NCBI RefSeq assembly: GCF_020439865.1
Contig: NZ_JAGRPF010000108.1
Span: 1-64,000, forward strand
Reading direction: 5' to 3'
DNA: 64,000 bases
From: Prosthecobacter sp.
GTDB lineage: Bacteria > Verrucomicrobiota > Verrucomicrobiia > Verrucomicrobiales > Verrucomicrobiaceae
Shown here: in pieces, positions 32,607 to 42,279 of the stretch
Layout: each line of letters begins with the position of its first letter
Position numbering within the stretch: the first letter of the stretch is position 1
Made by a program: the position numbers and the translations under genes
The notes under the pieces: model-generated
The model's input: the letters and a program-made list of their open reading frames with translations, nothing else
Database searches by the model: none
Told to the model about the DNA's origin: nothing

Positions 32607-35391
32607 TGTCGGCGCTCACGGCGCGTTTTGCACCGAGGTATTCTTTGGCGAGTTCCTGCACCTCGTCCTTTTTGATGTTGGCGAAGTCACTGATGAAGCT
32701 GCGAGCCCAATTCAAACGTTCCGGATGCTCCTGACAGCAGCGCAGGACGTTCATGGACCAATAACGGTTGTCACGGCGCATCTGCTCGATCTGGGCAAGC
32801 ATGGGTTTGATGGCCCGGTCAAACTCATCGTCGGTAATCGGGCCCGCGGCCAGTTTGTCACCGATCTCAATGACAAGTTTGGTGAGCGACTCAGCCAGCT
32901 CCGGCTTGCACTCGATCATGGTGGTCATGTAACCGTAACCCGTGAAGGTATCGCTGCCGACGTGGTAACAGGCCGGGCTGTAGGTGTCCCCGAGTTCCTC
33001 GCGCACTTTGATGCGCAGACGGTCGTCGAGAACGGAACCGAGCAGGGTCAGGCGGCGGGTGCGCTGAATGTCGCTCATGTCCGCCGTGGGCCAGTAGATG
33101 GTGGCGATAGCCTTGGGGATTTCAGTCTCAAACGGGAAGGTTTTGCTCGCGTCAGGTTTAGGGAAGGCGACCGCACGTTCCTTCTCATACGCAGGCTTCT
33201 TGTCAGCGCGTTTCGGCAGGGCGCCGAGTGTCTTGGCCACGGCCTTCAGGGCGGTCTCGGCGTCTACGTCGCCCAGCACGGTGACTTCAAGATAGTCCTT
33301 CGTGAGAGCCGGGGTGAGCCAGTCCTTGAGTTCGGTCAGGGTGCGTTGCTTGAGAATCTCCATCTTTGGAAAGCCCCAGCGAGGGTCGCCGGAATGCATG
33401 AAGGCAACGACGTCATTATTCATCACGCCTTCAGCGGTGTGTTGAAGCTGCGTGTAGAGGGGCTCGATGTTCTTCTCGAACTGACGTGCGGCTTCGTCGC
33501 GGTAACCGGGGGCCACGAGATAGGCCGTGAGCAGCTGAAGCTGCGCTTCGAGATCCGCCGGTGTGGTACGGCCGCTCAGCAGGAAGGCTTCGTCGCCGAT
33601 GCTAAAGTCGCTGCCGACTGTGCGGCTGGCGAAAATGCGGCGGATGTCATCGACACCGTGTTTTTCGAGGCCGCTCAGTTGGAAGGTGCTCTGGGCAAAC
33701 GGAATGATGCCGGGCTTGTCGGTTGGTGTGCTGAGTTTGCCGCCACCGAAGTTGATGAGCACGCGGATGGTTCCCTTTTCGAACTCGGTGTGCTTGAAGT
33801 TGAGGCGCACGTTGTTCTCAAAGACAGTCTGCGTGATTTCGAGATCCTTCGCTTCAGTGGAACTCGCCACTTTGCCTGCGGGGCCGAAATCGGTGTAGGC
33901 GAAGGCGGCGGTCTCTTCCTTTTCGGGGGCGGTGACGGGCTTCTCACGGCTGGTTTTGAAGGTGGTGATAATCTGCTCCTCTGCATTGCCTTCGAGCTTC
34001 AAGTTGCCGCCGAGGAAGATCTGGACGTCATCCCCTTTCCAGTCGTCGACCAGTGCGGCGTGGCTGTCCTGTTCCTTGAGTCCGGCCAGAACGGTCGTGA
34101 TTCGGGCGAGGTCGGCGGACGGATGGGTAAAGACCTTCTTGCCCGCGAGAATACTGACGAGACCGCTGGCGAGGTCGCGTGACTTACGGCTGTCGGCCTG
34201 GTCGGCGCGGAGTTTGGCACTTTTGAGGACAGTGGCCTTGGCTTCTTCGAATTCGGCTTCGGTGAAACCATGCTCGATGGCACGGCGCAGTTCGGTTTCG
34301 AGCAGGGTGAGGGTGGCCTGCCAGTTCTTGGGATCGCACTGGGCCTGGATGCCGTTCACGCGGACGAATTCGAGATATTCGTAGCTGTAACTTTCGGCGC
34401 TGATGAAGGGTGCGCCTTCCGCTTTCGCGAGTTTTGACAACCGCTGGTTGATCATCATGTCGGCCAGATCACGAATCGTTTTCTCGCGGCGGGTTTCAGC
34501 GCTGTCAGGTTTGTTTCTGGCGGGGCGGGGGATTTCGACCGAGATCGTAAGAGCTTCGGCCTGCATCTCGGTGTGCAGCTTGGCGATGATTCCGTAGCCA
34601 GACGTAACCTTGCCAAGATCTGGATCTTTGGCGTCGCCATGGGCCGGCTTGGCGTCCGCGAACTGCTTTTCGATCTCCGCTTTGACGGCGGCAGTGTCCT
34701 TGAAATCGCCCACGGCGACGATAGTGGCGCGCTTCGGAGTGTAATACTTCTCGTAGAAGTCCACGAAGCGCGGCCGCTTCATCGTTTTGATCATCTCCTC
34801 GGTGCCGATGGGCATGCGATGTGGCAGGATGGATTCCGGCAGGGCAAACTTATAGCCGGCGATCATTGTGCGGTATTCGATCGAATCCCGGCTGAGTTTT
34901 TCACTGAGGATGATGCCGCGTTCCTTGTCGATCTCGGTTTCACCGAGGAGCATGCCATCTAGGTCGTCGCGGAAAAGCTGCAGGCCTTCGGTGATGAATT
35001 TGGGCTCCACCTTGGGCAGTTCGAGCATGTAAACGGTTTCCTTGAAGGAAGTGTGCGCATTGGTGTCAGCTCCGAAGCCCATGCCGAGACGCTGGAAGTA
35101 CTCCACCATTTTACCACCTTGGAAGTGACGGGAGCCGTTGAAGGCCATGTGCTCGAGGTAGTGGGCCATGCCCTGCTGGTCGTTCTCTTCCATCAGCGAA
35201 CCGACGTCCATGTAGAGCCGGATGCTGGCGCGGCCCGGGGGCTCGTCGTGTGGTAGAATCACATAGCGCAGACCATTTTCGAGCGTGCCAAACTCAGCCT
35301 TTGGATCGGCTTTGAGATCGCTGGTGTCCTGGGGCCACTGGGCGGAGGCGGCGGATGCGATGAAAAGGGCGGAGAGTAGGGCGCGAAGCAT
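32581..35391 (-). CDS. M16-family (pitrilysin/insulinase) zinc peptidase
   Basis: 936 residues with a signal peptide (MLRALLSALFIASAASA), hence periplasmic. The zinc motif HxxEH is HYLEH at His77-His81 in the first domain, followed by the conserved R/Y-containing C-terminal half (KVREELGDTYSPACYHVGSDTFTGYGYM near 800). Four M16 repeat units are implied by length, as in pitrilysin or PqqL. The 3' end overlaps thiE by 26 bp. AATGACGAA repeats lie 12 bp upstream of its start. Confidence 0.95.
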   Translation of the reverse strand: MLRALLSALFIASAASAQWPQDTSDLKADPKAEFGTLENGLRYVILPHDEPPGRASIRLYMDVGSLMEENDQQGMAHYLEHMAFNGSRHFQGGKMVEYFQRLGMGFGADTNAHTSFKETVYMLELPKVEPKFITEGLQLFRDDLDGMLLGETEIDKERGIILSEKLSRDSIEYRTMIAGYKFALPESILPHRMPIGTEEMIKTMKRPRFVDFYEKYYTPKRATIVAVGDFKDTAAVKAEIEKQFADAKPAHGDAKDPDLGKVTSGYGIIAKLHTEMQAEALTISVEIPRPARNKPDSAETRREKTIRDLADMMINQRLSKLAKAEGAPFISAESYSYEYLEFVRVNGIQAQCDPKNWQATLTLLETELRRAIEHGFTEAEFEEAKATVLKSAKLRADQADSRKSRDLASGLVSILAGKKVFTHPSADLARITTVLAGLKEQDSHAALVDDWKGDDVQIFLGGNLKLEGNAEEQIITTFKTSREKPVTAPEKEETAAFAYTDFGPAGKVASSTEAKDLEITQTVFENNVRLNFKHTEFEKGTIRVLINFGGGKLSTPTDKPGIIPFAQSTFQLSGLEKHGVDDIRRIFASRTVGSDFSIGDEAFLLSGRTTPADLEAQLQLLTAYLVAPGYRDEAARQFEKNIEPLYTQLQHTAEGVMNNDVVAFMHSGDPRWGFPKMEILKQRTLTELKDWLTPALTKDYLEVTVLGDVDAETALKAVAKTLGALPKRADKKPAYEKERAVAFPKPDASKTFPFETEIPKAIATIYWPTADMSDIQRTRRLTLLGSVLDDRLRIKVREELGDTYSPACYHVGSDTFTGYGYMTTMIECKPELAESLTKLVIEIGDKLAAGPITDDEFDRAIKPMLAQIEQMRRDNRYWSMNVLRCCQEHPERLNWARSFISDFANIKKDEVQELAKEYLGAKRAVSADIIPMEEKK

Positions 35392-35402
35392 GGTGGTCGG
35401 GG

Positions 35403-35487
35403 GAAAATGACGAGTTCAGAAATGACGAAGGAATGTCTCAATGAACGAATGACGAAACGGCATGTGAGCGGAAATTCGTCATTCGGA
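35403..35487. repeat. AATGACGAAT dispersed repeat, cluster 3
   Basis: AATGACGA copies occur at 35406, 35421 and 35447 with an inverted TTCGTCATTCGG at 35475. The cluster starts 12 bp 5' of the minus-strand M16 peptidase start codon, like clusters 1, 2 and 4. Confidence 0.75.
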
Positions 35488-35519
35488 TTTTGGAATTCTC
35501 CATTCCTGCCGGCGGCGGG

Positions 35520-36392
35520 TCAATCCACCTTGCCGAGTCCCGCCTCAGGGTCGGGTTCGAGGAATCCGAGTTCGACGAACAACTCATCCATCGCCATGAG
35601 GGTGGCCTCGTACATTTCGAAGGAGAGATTGAAATTGAAGAATCCATGGCCCTGGCCTTCGAACTCGATCAAACGGCAGAGATTCTTCTTCTTGGTCGAT
35701 TTGCGAGCGAACTCATACGAGCCGTCGAATGGAACCACACGGTCGGCCGTCCCGTGCATGATGAGCATGGGCGGCAGGCCGGGCTTGATGCCACGGATGA
35801 GGTCGGCTGCTTTGCAGGTGGCCTGATCCGGCCAGCGATCACGTCCGAAGGCGTGCTTCGAATAGGTGTCCATCACCGGATTGAACAGCACGATGGCGTT
35901 GGGGGCCGGACTGCAGTCGAGAGCGTCGGAAGGATCGTCGAAGCCGTTGAGAATCACCGAGGATGCAATGGCATGTCCGCCACCGGAACCGCCCACACCC
36001 ACGATCTTGCCGGGGTTGATGCCGAGTTCGACGGCGTTCATGCGAATCCAGCGGATGGCAGAGCGAGCGTCGGCCATGGCCTCGACGGGGCCAGTGCCGT
36101 GACGCGTCGCCACGCGGTAGTCGAAGCAGATGGTCGTCATGCCTCGTGAGGCAAAATAAACGCAGTGCGGGGCGAACTGGGCCACCTGGCCGTTGTCCCA
36201 ACCGCTGCTGAAGAAGAATGCAGCCACCGAACGTGGATATGGCGGCGCCTTGTCCATCTCGGGCTCCCAGATGTAAGCAGAGAGATTCACTCCGCCGACC
36301 GACTTGTAGGTTTCTTCGCGGGCGGTCTTCAGCAGCTCCCGATTCCGGTCGATCGGGGGTGTGCGTGGCTGGCCTTCGCTGGGTGACTCCAT
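35520..36392 (-). CDS. alpha/beta hydrolase (esterase/dienelactone-hydrolase-like)
   Basis: About 290 residues from MESPSEG. The core shows VAAFFFSSGWDNG (oxyanion region), a GVGGSGGGHAIA nucleophile elbow (GxSxG), LIMHGTADRVVPFDGS with the acid residue and GQGHGFFNF with the His. This is the BD-FAE/carboxylesterase type used on acetylated polysaccharides or peptides. No signal peptide is clear after the chosen start; the upstream ATG at 36434 would add a hydrophobic but short stretch. Substrate unknown. Confidence 0.85.
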   Translation of the reverse strand: MESPSEGQPRTPPIDRNRELLKTAREETYKSVGGVNLSAYIWEPEMDKAPPYPRSVAAFFFSSGWDNGQVAQFAPHCVYFASRGMTTICFDYRVATRHGTGPVEAMADARSAIRWIRMNAVELGINPGKIVGVGGSGGGHAIASSVILNGFDDPSDALDCSPAPNAIVLFNPVMDTYSKHAFGRDRWPDQATCKAADLIRGIKPGLPPMLIMHGTADRVVPFDGSYEFARKSTKKKNLCRLIEFEGQGHGFFNFNLSFEMYEATLMAMDELFVELGFLEPDPEAGLGKVD

Positions 36393-36563
36393 GTTTGGGG
36401 GGTAAGGGGAGCTGACGTTTACCAGAATCACCAAAACGGCAAATGGTTTTACGCAGGAATAAAACTATCACGGTGAAATTCCATGGATGCGAATCATAAA
36501 ATGAGGATCCCCGGTTGTTTTCGTGAAAAACTTGGACTTGTTCGAGGATTCCCAGATCACGTC

Positions 36564-37439
36564 ATGCGCCAGATTCTCCTGCTGTTCGTTGGCATAAGCC
36601 TGTTTCAAGTTGCCACTCTACTTTCCGGTCAGGGCGGTGATGACGGGCTGCGTGCTGATCTGGAGAGAGTTTATTCGAGATGGCGGAATGCCATGATCCG
36701 AAAGGATGCGCAGGCCTGGGCGGCGAGCATCACACAGTATCGCCAGGTCGTGATTCGCAACTCGGTGGTCAGCGAGCGTCAGTCGTTTCCAGACGCCGTG
36801 TTTGCGTCTGAGGTGCAGCCTCCGCCGCTGGTCGGGCTGCGACTGCTGGAGGTCGAGGCTGTTGGAGATACTGCGCATCTCATATACTTCGGGAAGGTCA
36901 ACATGGGGCAGGACAAGGAACTCATTCGCGACAACATCTTAAAATTGAAGTTCTACCGGGAGGGCGGTGAATGGAAATACGACAGCAACCGGGTCGTGCG
37001 TCTGGACACTGCGCCGGAGGTTTTGAAGGAACTGCAAGAAGGGAAACGCCCTGACTTTCTCGATTCACCCGAATACACACCGCCGGGAACCATGCCGCCG
37101 ACACCTCCGCTGTGTCGTGTCCCTGAGTTCAAGGCGGGCTATAAACTGCAGACTTTCGGCTACGAGACGACCATCAGCATGAACGGCATCGATTATGAGC
37201 CTGTGCGAGATGCCTTGGACCAGCAGATTCTCATCGGAGGCCTGGTTCGAGGCCACAACGAAATGGTCCTGAACATGAAGCCCGTGCCCAGGCCGGAGGG
37301 GGAGAAGGAGGCGCTGCAAATCCGTGTCTACATTCTCTCCAATGATCCTGACAGGCCAGGTGTGGAGGTGGCGCGCTGGGAGGCCCCCGAGAGCGGAGCC
37401 CCTGCGAAGGTCACGCTGCCCATCGAGGTGAGGCAATAA
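36564..37439 (+). CDS. conserved exported hypothetical protein
   Basis: 291 residues from MRQILLLFVGISLF, which forms a signal peptide. The first domain (about 30-130) is helical then beta (LERVYSRWRNAMIRKDAQAWAASI), reminiscent of the SnoaL/NTF2-like stress domains seen in PVC lipoproteins. A second part has strands ending in PAKVTLPIEVRQ. No catalytic motif is visible. It is a single gene followed 30 bp later by rnhB, so it may be co-transcribed with it. Confidence 0.6.
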   Translation: MRQILLLFVGISLFQVATLLSGQGGDDGLRADLERVYSRWRNAMIRKDAQAWAASITQYRQVVIRNSVVSERQSFPDAVFASEVQPPPLVGLRLLEVEAVGDTAHLIYFGKVNMGQDKELIRDNILKLKFYREGGEWKYDSNRVVRLDTAPEVLKELQEGKRPDFLDSPEYTPPGTMPPTPPLCRVPEFKAGYKLQTFGYETTISMNGIDYEPVRDALDQQILIGGLVRGHNEMVLNMKPVPRPEGEKEALQIRVYILSNDPDRPGVEVARWEAPESGAPAKVTLPIEVRQ

Positions 37440-37469
37440 GCTGTTCGTGATTCAAGTGCTGCCTTTGCC

Positions 37470-38087
37470 ATGCCCACGCTTGATCATGAAAAAAGCCTGC
37501 GTGCCTCTGGTTTTCGGATCGTCGCGGGTATCGACGAAGCGGGACGTGGGCCTCTGGCCGGGCCGGTTTGCGTGGCGGCGGTCATTCTTCCGGACGATTT
37601 CACGCATTCCGTGCTGAATGACTCCAAGCAGCTCAACGAAGCGAAACGCGAACGACTTTACGAGGAGATCATGGCCGATGATCGTATTCATTGGCACTGC
37701 GTGAGCATCGAGCCGGATGAAATTGACCGGATTAACATCCTGCGGGCGACGTGGGAGGGCATGCGTCGGGCGGCTCTTGGCCTGATCCCCAGACCCGATG
37801 CCGCGCTCATCGATGGCAAGCCGGTGAAGCAATTTCCGATGCATCAGGTCGCCTTGGTGAAGGGTGACAGCCTGAGTTACTCGATCGCAGCCGCCAGCAT
37901 CATTGCGAAAGTGACGAGGGATCGCCTGATGGTCGCCATGGCGGAACAGCACCCCGAATATGGTTTTGAGATTCATAAAGGCTATCCCACGCCCGCTCAT
38001 CTGGCCGCTTTGAAGCGGCACGGGCCCTGTGCACATCATCGCCGCAGCTTCGGTCCGGTGGCGCAGCTCGAACTCGATCTCGCATGA
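37470..38087 (+). CDS. rnhB: ribonuclease HII
   Basis: 205 residues. RNase HII cuts the RNA strand at ribonucleotides in DNA. GIDEAGRGPLAGPV near residue 20 gives the first two acidic ligands, and DSKQL and LVKGDSLSYSIAAASIIAKVTRD the others. It ends GFEIHKGYPTPAHLAALKRHGPC. It overlaps yraN by 4 bp (ATGA); the rnhB-yraN pairing is common in bacteria. Confidence 0.97.
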   Translation: MPTLDHEKSLRASGFRIVAGIDEAGRGPLAGPVCVAAVILPDDFTHSVLNDSKQLNEAKRERLYEEIMADDRIHWHCVSIEPDEIDRINILRATWEGMRRAALGLIPRPDAALIDGKPVKQFPMHQVALVKGDSLSYSIAAASIIAKVTRDRLMVAMAEQHPEYGFEIHKGYPTPAHLAALKRHGPCAHHRRSFGPVAQLELDLA

Positions 38088-38614
38088 AGCGGCGCACCTT
38101 CCGTCCCGAGAGTCTGTGGCGCTGGCTGCGGCGGCGGGTGACGGGAGACGTACGGCTCCGCAGGGCGTTAATCTGGATGCGCGCCCGCCCGCTAGCGCTG
38201 TTTCATGGGCGACTGGCCGGCCGGCTCATGGAACGCCGGGAAATCGGCGACATGGGGGAACTTATCGCCGCGCGCTGGCTTTTGGCGCATGATCGCAAGG
38301 TGCTGTATCGAAACTACCGCGGAGTGAATCGCGGCGAGGTGGACATTGTCGCCCGTCATCGTGATGTGCTGACGTTTGTCGAGGTCAAGTCTCGCACCAG
38401 CACCGCGTTTGGGCGTCCGGCGGATGCCGTGGGGCCCGACAAGCAGAGGCTTATTCAGCGTGGTGCGATGGACTGGCTGAGGCTGTTGGGCAACCCGCGC
38501 ATCAAGTTCCGCTTCGACATCGCCGAGGTCGTGCTCATTGAAGGAGAGCTGCCTCACGTGAATGTCATCGAAAATGCATTTCAGATGCCGGACAGTTCGA
38601 TGGCCGGGCGTTGA
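38084..38614 (+). CDS. yraN: YraN family (UPF0102) endonuclease-like protein
   Basis: 176 residues. The UPF0102 core begins at MERREIGDMGELIAARWLL (about 49) and contains NYRGVNRGEVDIVARH and FVEVKSRTSTAFG, the restriction-endonuclease-like E-D-ExK pattern. The first 48 residues are Arg-rich and not part of the family, so an internal start near 38228 is possible. The function is unproven. Overlap with rnhB supports one transcript. Confidence 0.93.
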   Translation: MKRRTFRPESLWRWLRRRVTGDVRLRRALIWMRARPLALFHGRLAGRLMERREIGDMGELIAARWLLAHDRKVLYRNYRGVNRGEVDIVARHRDVLTFVEVKSRTSTAFGRPADAVGPDKQRLIQRGAMDWLRLLGNPRIKFRFDIAEVVLIEGELPHVNVIENAFQMPDSSMAGR

Positions 38615-38683
38615 ATCGTGCTTTGACAGCTGGTGGCGCTCCGCTAAGACTGGCGTCTCGATTTCCAACCAAACGTTCTGACC

Positions 38684-39697
38684 ATGAGCCAAGCCAATCC
38701 TGCCAAGAAGATCATCAACGACCCGCTGAAGTGTGCTGACGAATTGTTTGAGGGACTCGTCCTCGCTTACGATGGCAAGGCACGTCGCGTGGGCACGCGT
38801 TCGATCGTAATGAATGATCTTCGTCCTGATGCGCCCGCTCTCCTCGTGGGTGGTGGTGCTGGGCATGAGCCAATTTACCACGGTCTCATTGGTAAAGGCA
38901 TGGCCGATGGCGCTGCGGTGGGCGAAATCTTTGCGGCGCCGCCGCCGGACATCGTGCTCGAAGCCACCCAGGCTGTGAATCGTGGCAAAGGCGTGCTTTA
39001 TCTCTACGGCAACTACGCCGGTGATGTGATGAACTTCGACATCGGTGCCGAACTCGCCGAAGAGGAAGGCATCACTGTAAAGACGGTGATCATCAACGAT
39101 GACGTCTGCTCGGCCCCGCCGACGGAGAAGGGCAAGCGCCGTGGTGTCGCCGGTCTGGTGCCGATCACCAAGATTGCCGGTGCCGCTGCGCAAACTGTCG
39201 ATTCACTCGACGAACTGGCTCGCATCGCGCAGAAGGCGGTGGACATGACCCGCACCGTCGGAGTCTCGACCAAGCCGGGCAGCATTCCTGCCACCGGCAA
39301 ACCCACCTTCGAACTCGCTGACGACGTGATCGGTCTCGGCATGGGCATTCACGGTGAGAAAGGTGTGGGCCTCATTCCGATGTGCACCGCTGACGAACTC
39401 GCCGCCAAGATCCTTGATTTGTTGTTCGGCGACGACCTCGCTCTCAACGCGGGTGACGAGATTGTGTTCTTCGTGAACAGCCTCGGCAGCACGCACATGA
39501 TGGAGCTCCTCATTCTCCTTCGCGGTGCGAAGCCAATCCTCGAGCAACGCGGTATCAAGATCCACCACACCATCGTGGACAACATAGTCACATGCCAGGA
39601 AATGGCCGGTGTCAGCTTCAGTATCACGAAGCTCGACGCCGAACTCAAAAAACTCTGGGACATGCCCTGCGAGAGCGTGGGCTACACCAAGCTCTAA
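38684..39697 (+). CDS. dhaK: dihydroxyacetone kinase subunit DhaK
   Basis: 337 residues. DhaK binds dihydroxyacetone covalently through a His; the segment GLGMGIHGEKGVG near 219-231 is the expected site, and VGGGAGHEPIYHGLIGKGM near 50 is the substrate pocket. Its partner DhaL lies at 40125, but a cyclic-nucleotide-binding protein sits between them. No DhaM or PTS component is visible, so the phosphate source (ATP or PEP) cannot be decided from this window. Confidence 0.95.
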   Translation: MSQANPAKKIINDPLKCADELFEGLVLAYDGKARRVGTRSIVMNDLRPDAPALLVGGGAGHEPIYHGLIGKGMADGAAVGEIFAAPPPDIVLEATQAVNRGKGVLYLYGNYAGDVMNFDIGAELAEEEGITVKTVIINDDVCSAPPTEKGKRRGVAGLVPITKIAGAAAQTVDSLDELARIAQKAVDMTRTVGVSTKPGSIPATGKPTFELADDVIGLGMGIHGEKGVGLIPMCTADELAAKILDLLFGDDLALNAGDEIVFFVNSLGSTHMMELLILLRGAKPILEQRGIKIHHTIVDNIVTCQEMAGVSFSITKLDAELKKLWDMPCESVGYTKL

Positions 39698-39709
39698 CCG
39701 GTCGTCGCA

Positions 39710-40072
39710 ATGAAACTGCCAAACGTATTCTCCAATCCTGCCAACATCCGTTCCTGCCCGGCAGGGACTGTCATTTTTCAAAAAGGTGACGAGGCATTGG
39801 AGATGTTCGTGGTCCAGAGCGGTGAAGTGGAAATTCTCATCAATGGCAAGGCGGTTGAAACCATCGGACCGGACGGTTTTTTCGGTGAGATGTCCCTGAT
39901 CGACGACTCCGTTCGCAGTGCCGATGCCGTGGCAAAAACGGACTGCACGCTGCTGCCGGTGAACCGCCATCACTTTCTCTTCATGGTGGACGAAACGCCG
40001 CTGTTCGCGATCCACGTCATGAAGGGAATGGCGAACAGGCTGAGGCAGGCGGACCAACGTGCGGCGGGCTAG
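39710..40072 (+). CDS. stand-alone cyclic-nucleotide-binding domain protein
   Basis: 120 residues covering one cNMP-binding (CRP-like) fold: CPAGTVIFQKGDEALEMFVVQSGEVEILI, then FFGEMSLIDDSVRSADAVAKTDCTLLPV with a PRSA-like phosphate-binding segment. There is no helix-turn-helix and no membrane region, so it is not a full CRP. It lies between dhaK and dhaL with short gaps (12 and 52 bp), implying co-transcription and perhaps allosteric sensing linked to the kinase. The ligand is unknown. Confidence 0.85.
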   Translation: MKLPNVFSNPANIRSCPAGTVIFQKGDEALEMFVVQSGEVEILINGKAVETIGPDGFFGEMSLIDDSVRSADAVAKTDCTLLPVNRHHFLFMVDETPLFAIHVMKGMANRLRQADQRAAG

Positions 40073-40124
40073 ACACGGGCTTCGCATTTGACTTCGAGTC
40101 TCATGCACCCACAGTCGCCTTCCC

Positions 40125-40760
40125 ATGTCCAAAGCCAGCCTCTCCAAAGACGACGTCAAAGCCATGCTCGTTCTCGCCTGCGAGCGCATCATCGCCGCAG
40201 AGCCGATGCTTTCTGAAGCCGACCGCAATCTTGGCGACGGCGACCACGGGCTTGGCATGCAGCGTGGCATGACTGCGGCGAAGGAAGGGCTTGAAGCAGG
40301 GCCGGTGGACAGCATCGAAAAGGCCTTCAACACGGTCGGGATGAAAATGATGAGCAGCATGGGCGGCGCGAGCGGGGCGATCTTTGGCACCTACTTCCGC
40401 AATGGCGGGAAGGCGCTGGCCGGCAATGAGACATTCGATGCCGCTGGGCTCGCCGCGTTTCTTAAAGCGGGGGTCGACGGCGTGAAACAGCGCGGTGGAG
40501 CCGCTGTGGGCGATAAAACGTGTGTGGATGCCATGGAACCTGCTGCTGTGAAAGCCGCGGAAGTGGCAGGTCAGTCGCTGCCTGAAGCCATTCAAGCAGT
40601 CGCTGCAGCCGCAGATGCAGGCAAGGAGGCCAGCAAAGCGATGGTGGCGAAGTTTGGCCGGGCGAAGACGCTCGGAGATGGCTGCATCGGCTTTCCTGAT
40701 GCCGGGGCCTGCTCCGTGGTGGTGATCATCGAGGCGTTTCGCGATTTCATCGCGGCCTGA
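40125..40760 (+). CDS. dhaL: dihydroxyacetone kinase subunit DhaL
   Basis: 211 residues. DhaL carries the nucleotide domain: DRNLGDGDHGLGMQRGMTA near residue 34 supplies the Asp ligands for Mg-ADP/ATP, and MMSSMGGASGAIFGTYFRNGG is the conserved helix. The gene is preceded by dhaK and the cNMP protein. Its stop overlaps the convergent menD end by 14 bp. Whether it works with ATP or a PTS donor is open. Confidence 0.92.
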   Translation: MSKASLSKDDVKAMLVLACERIIAAEPMLSEADRNLGDGDHGLGMQRGMTAAKEGLEAGPVDSIEKAFNTVGMKMMSSMGGASGAIFGTYFRNGGKALAGNETFDAAGLAAFLKAGVDGVKQRGGAAVGDKTCVDAMEPAAVKAAEVAGQSLPEAIQAVAAAADAGKEASKAMVAKFGRAKTLGDGCIGFPDAGACSVVVIIEAFRDFIAA

Positions 40761-42279
40761 TCACCGGGCGCTGCCAGTGTTTCCAAAAAGCCTCCGTTTC
40801 CAACGGGTCGGGACGAATCTCTATGACGATCGGCATTGGCAGCAGGTCTTCAAGGTCGTGAACGTCATCTGTCTGCAGGTATTCCATGCCCCAGAGCTGT
40901 GCCCAGGGTTCGAAGCTGAGTTCGTGGCGGTTTTCGATCACGCTGCGCGCGGCGTCCGGCAGTGAGCGGATGCCGGTCACCCGTGAAAAGATCTTTCCGC
41001 CTCCGTTGTTGATCACCACGATGCGCAGACGCGGATGATCCATCTGCGCGATGATCCATGGCGCGGCGAGATCATACAGGGCGCTCAAATCGCCGAGGAT
41101 CAGCCAGCACTCGCCGTGATGCACCGCGCTGGTGCCGAGAAAGGTCGAAACGAGACCGTCGATACCGTTGGCGCCGCGATTGGCAAAAAACTCCACACCT
41201 TGCTGCGCAGCTTTGAGTGCGAGATTGAATTCACGGATGGGAAGGCTGTTGCCAAGAAACACTCGCGAGCCTGCGGGAATGATGCCGGCGATCTTGTGCA
41301 TCCAGGCGGGCTCTGACAGGGGAAACTTGTCGAAGTCAGGCTCGAAGCGAAGAATGCCACAGGGAGGATCGATGGTGGCAAACTGGGTGCTGCGGATGTG
41401 GTCCCATGCCAGTGTCTCGACGTTTTCCTTCCGGGCAAGTCCGCTGAATCCTGTGTGCGTGATGTTGGTGACCCGAACCTTTGGCTGGGTCTCCAAATCC
41501 CGCCACCAACGCCATGAAGGCACCGCGCCAATACGCAGGACGTGGGCCGGACGTGCGTACTGCAGCGCCTGATCTCCGCCTGGCACAAGCAGAGGTTGCA
41601 GCGCTGGGTATCCGTGGAGGTTGGAGGTGGCTTCGGCGACGATCGGCGCACCGAGTTTCGCCAGAAGTACAGCCGCCTGTGCGGCATCCTTGGGATGCAT
41701 GCCTCCGGCGAGCACAAGATCACACTGCAAGGAGGCCGGCGTCTGCGCTTCCTCACTCGAAAGCGGGGACGCGGTCGAAAAATCAATGCCACCCACGTTC
41801 GTTTCCAACGGCTCGTCCAGGCAGACATTGAGGTGCATCGGCCCGTCGGAACTGTGCCCTTCGTGCGATTCATCCGCCACATCCCAGTCTCCGACCATGG
41901 TTGCATGGACGCCAAACAATCCTGCCTGCTCGATCGCCTGCGGTGCGCCGCTGCCACGATAGCTTTTGGGCCGATCTGCCGTCACCAGCACGAGTGGAAG
42001 CCCCTGATAGCAGGCCTCGATCGTGGCCGGCAGCAGTTCGGCCGCCGCGGTGCCGGAAGTTGTGACGACGGCCACAGGATTGCGGTCGGCCATGATGCGT
42101 CCGAGCGCGAAGAAGCCGGCGCTGCGTTCTTCGAAGAAGTTCCAAATCTTGACCCCATGGCTCGCCAGCAGGGCGGTCACGAGCGGGGCGTTGCGCGCAC
42201 CGGCTGCTACACAGACTTCACGCACACCAAGATAGGCGAGCGTTTGAAGCGTCTGCTGAATGAGTTGGGCCTGCGTCAT
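40747..42279 (-). CDS. menD: menaquinone synthesis enzyme MenD (SEPHCHC synthase)
   Basis: 510 residues. MenD is a thiamine-diphosphate enzyme that condenses isochorismate and 2-oxoglutarate. The N-terminal VCVAAGARNAPLVTALLASHGV and FEERSAGFFALGRIMADRNPVAVVTTSGTAAAELLPA region is typical, and ThDP binding is visible at GDLSALYDLAAPW and VVINNGGGKIF. Start MTQAQ at 42279 overlaps the menF stop (ATGA). The longer ORF upstream lies inside menF. Confidence 0.95.
   Translation of the reverse strand: MTQAQLIQQTLQTLAYLGVREVCVAAGARNAPLVTALLASHGVKIWNFFEERSAGFFALGRIMADRNPVAVVTTSGTAAAELLPATIEACYQGLPLVLVTADRPKSYRGSGAPQAIEQAGLFGVHATMVGDWDVADESHEGHSSDGPMHLNVCLDEPLETNVGGIDFSTASPLSSEEAQTPASLQCDLVLAGGMHPKDAAQAAVLLAKLGAPIVAEATSNLHGYPALQPLLVPGGDQALQYARPAHVLRIGAVPSWRWWRDLETQPKVRVTNITHTGFSGLARKENVETLAWDHIRSTQFATIDPPCGILRFEPDFDKFPLSEPAWMHKIAGIIPAGSRVFLGNSLPIREFNLALKAAQQGVEFFANRGANGIDGLVSTFLGTSAVHHGECWLILGDLSALYDLAAPWIIAQMDHPRLRIVVINNGGGKIFSRVTGIRSLPDAARSVIENRHELSFEPWAQLWGMEYLQTDDVHDLEDLLPMPIVIEIRPDPLETEAFWKHWQRPVIRPR

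Noticed and set aside
32725..34182. 485-codon plus ORF
   Set aside because: Opposite the M16 peptidase gene; no recognisable motif.
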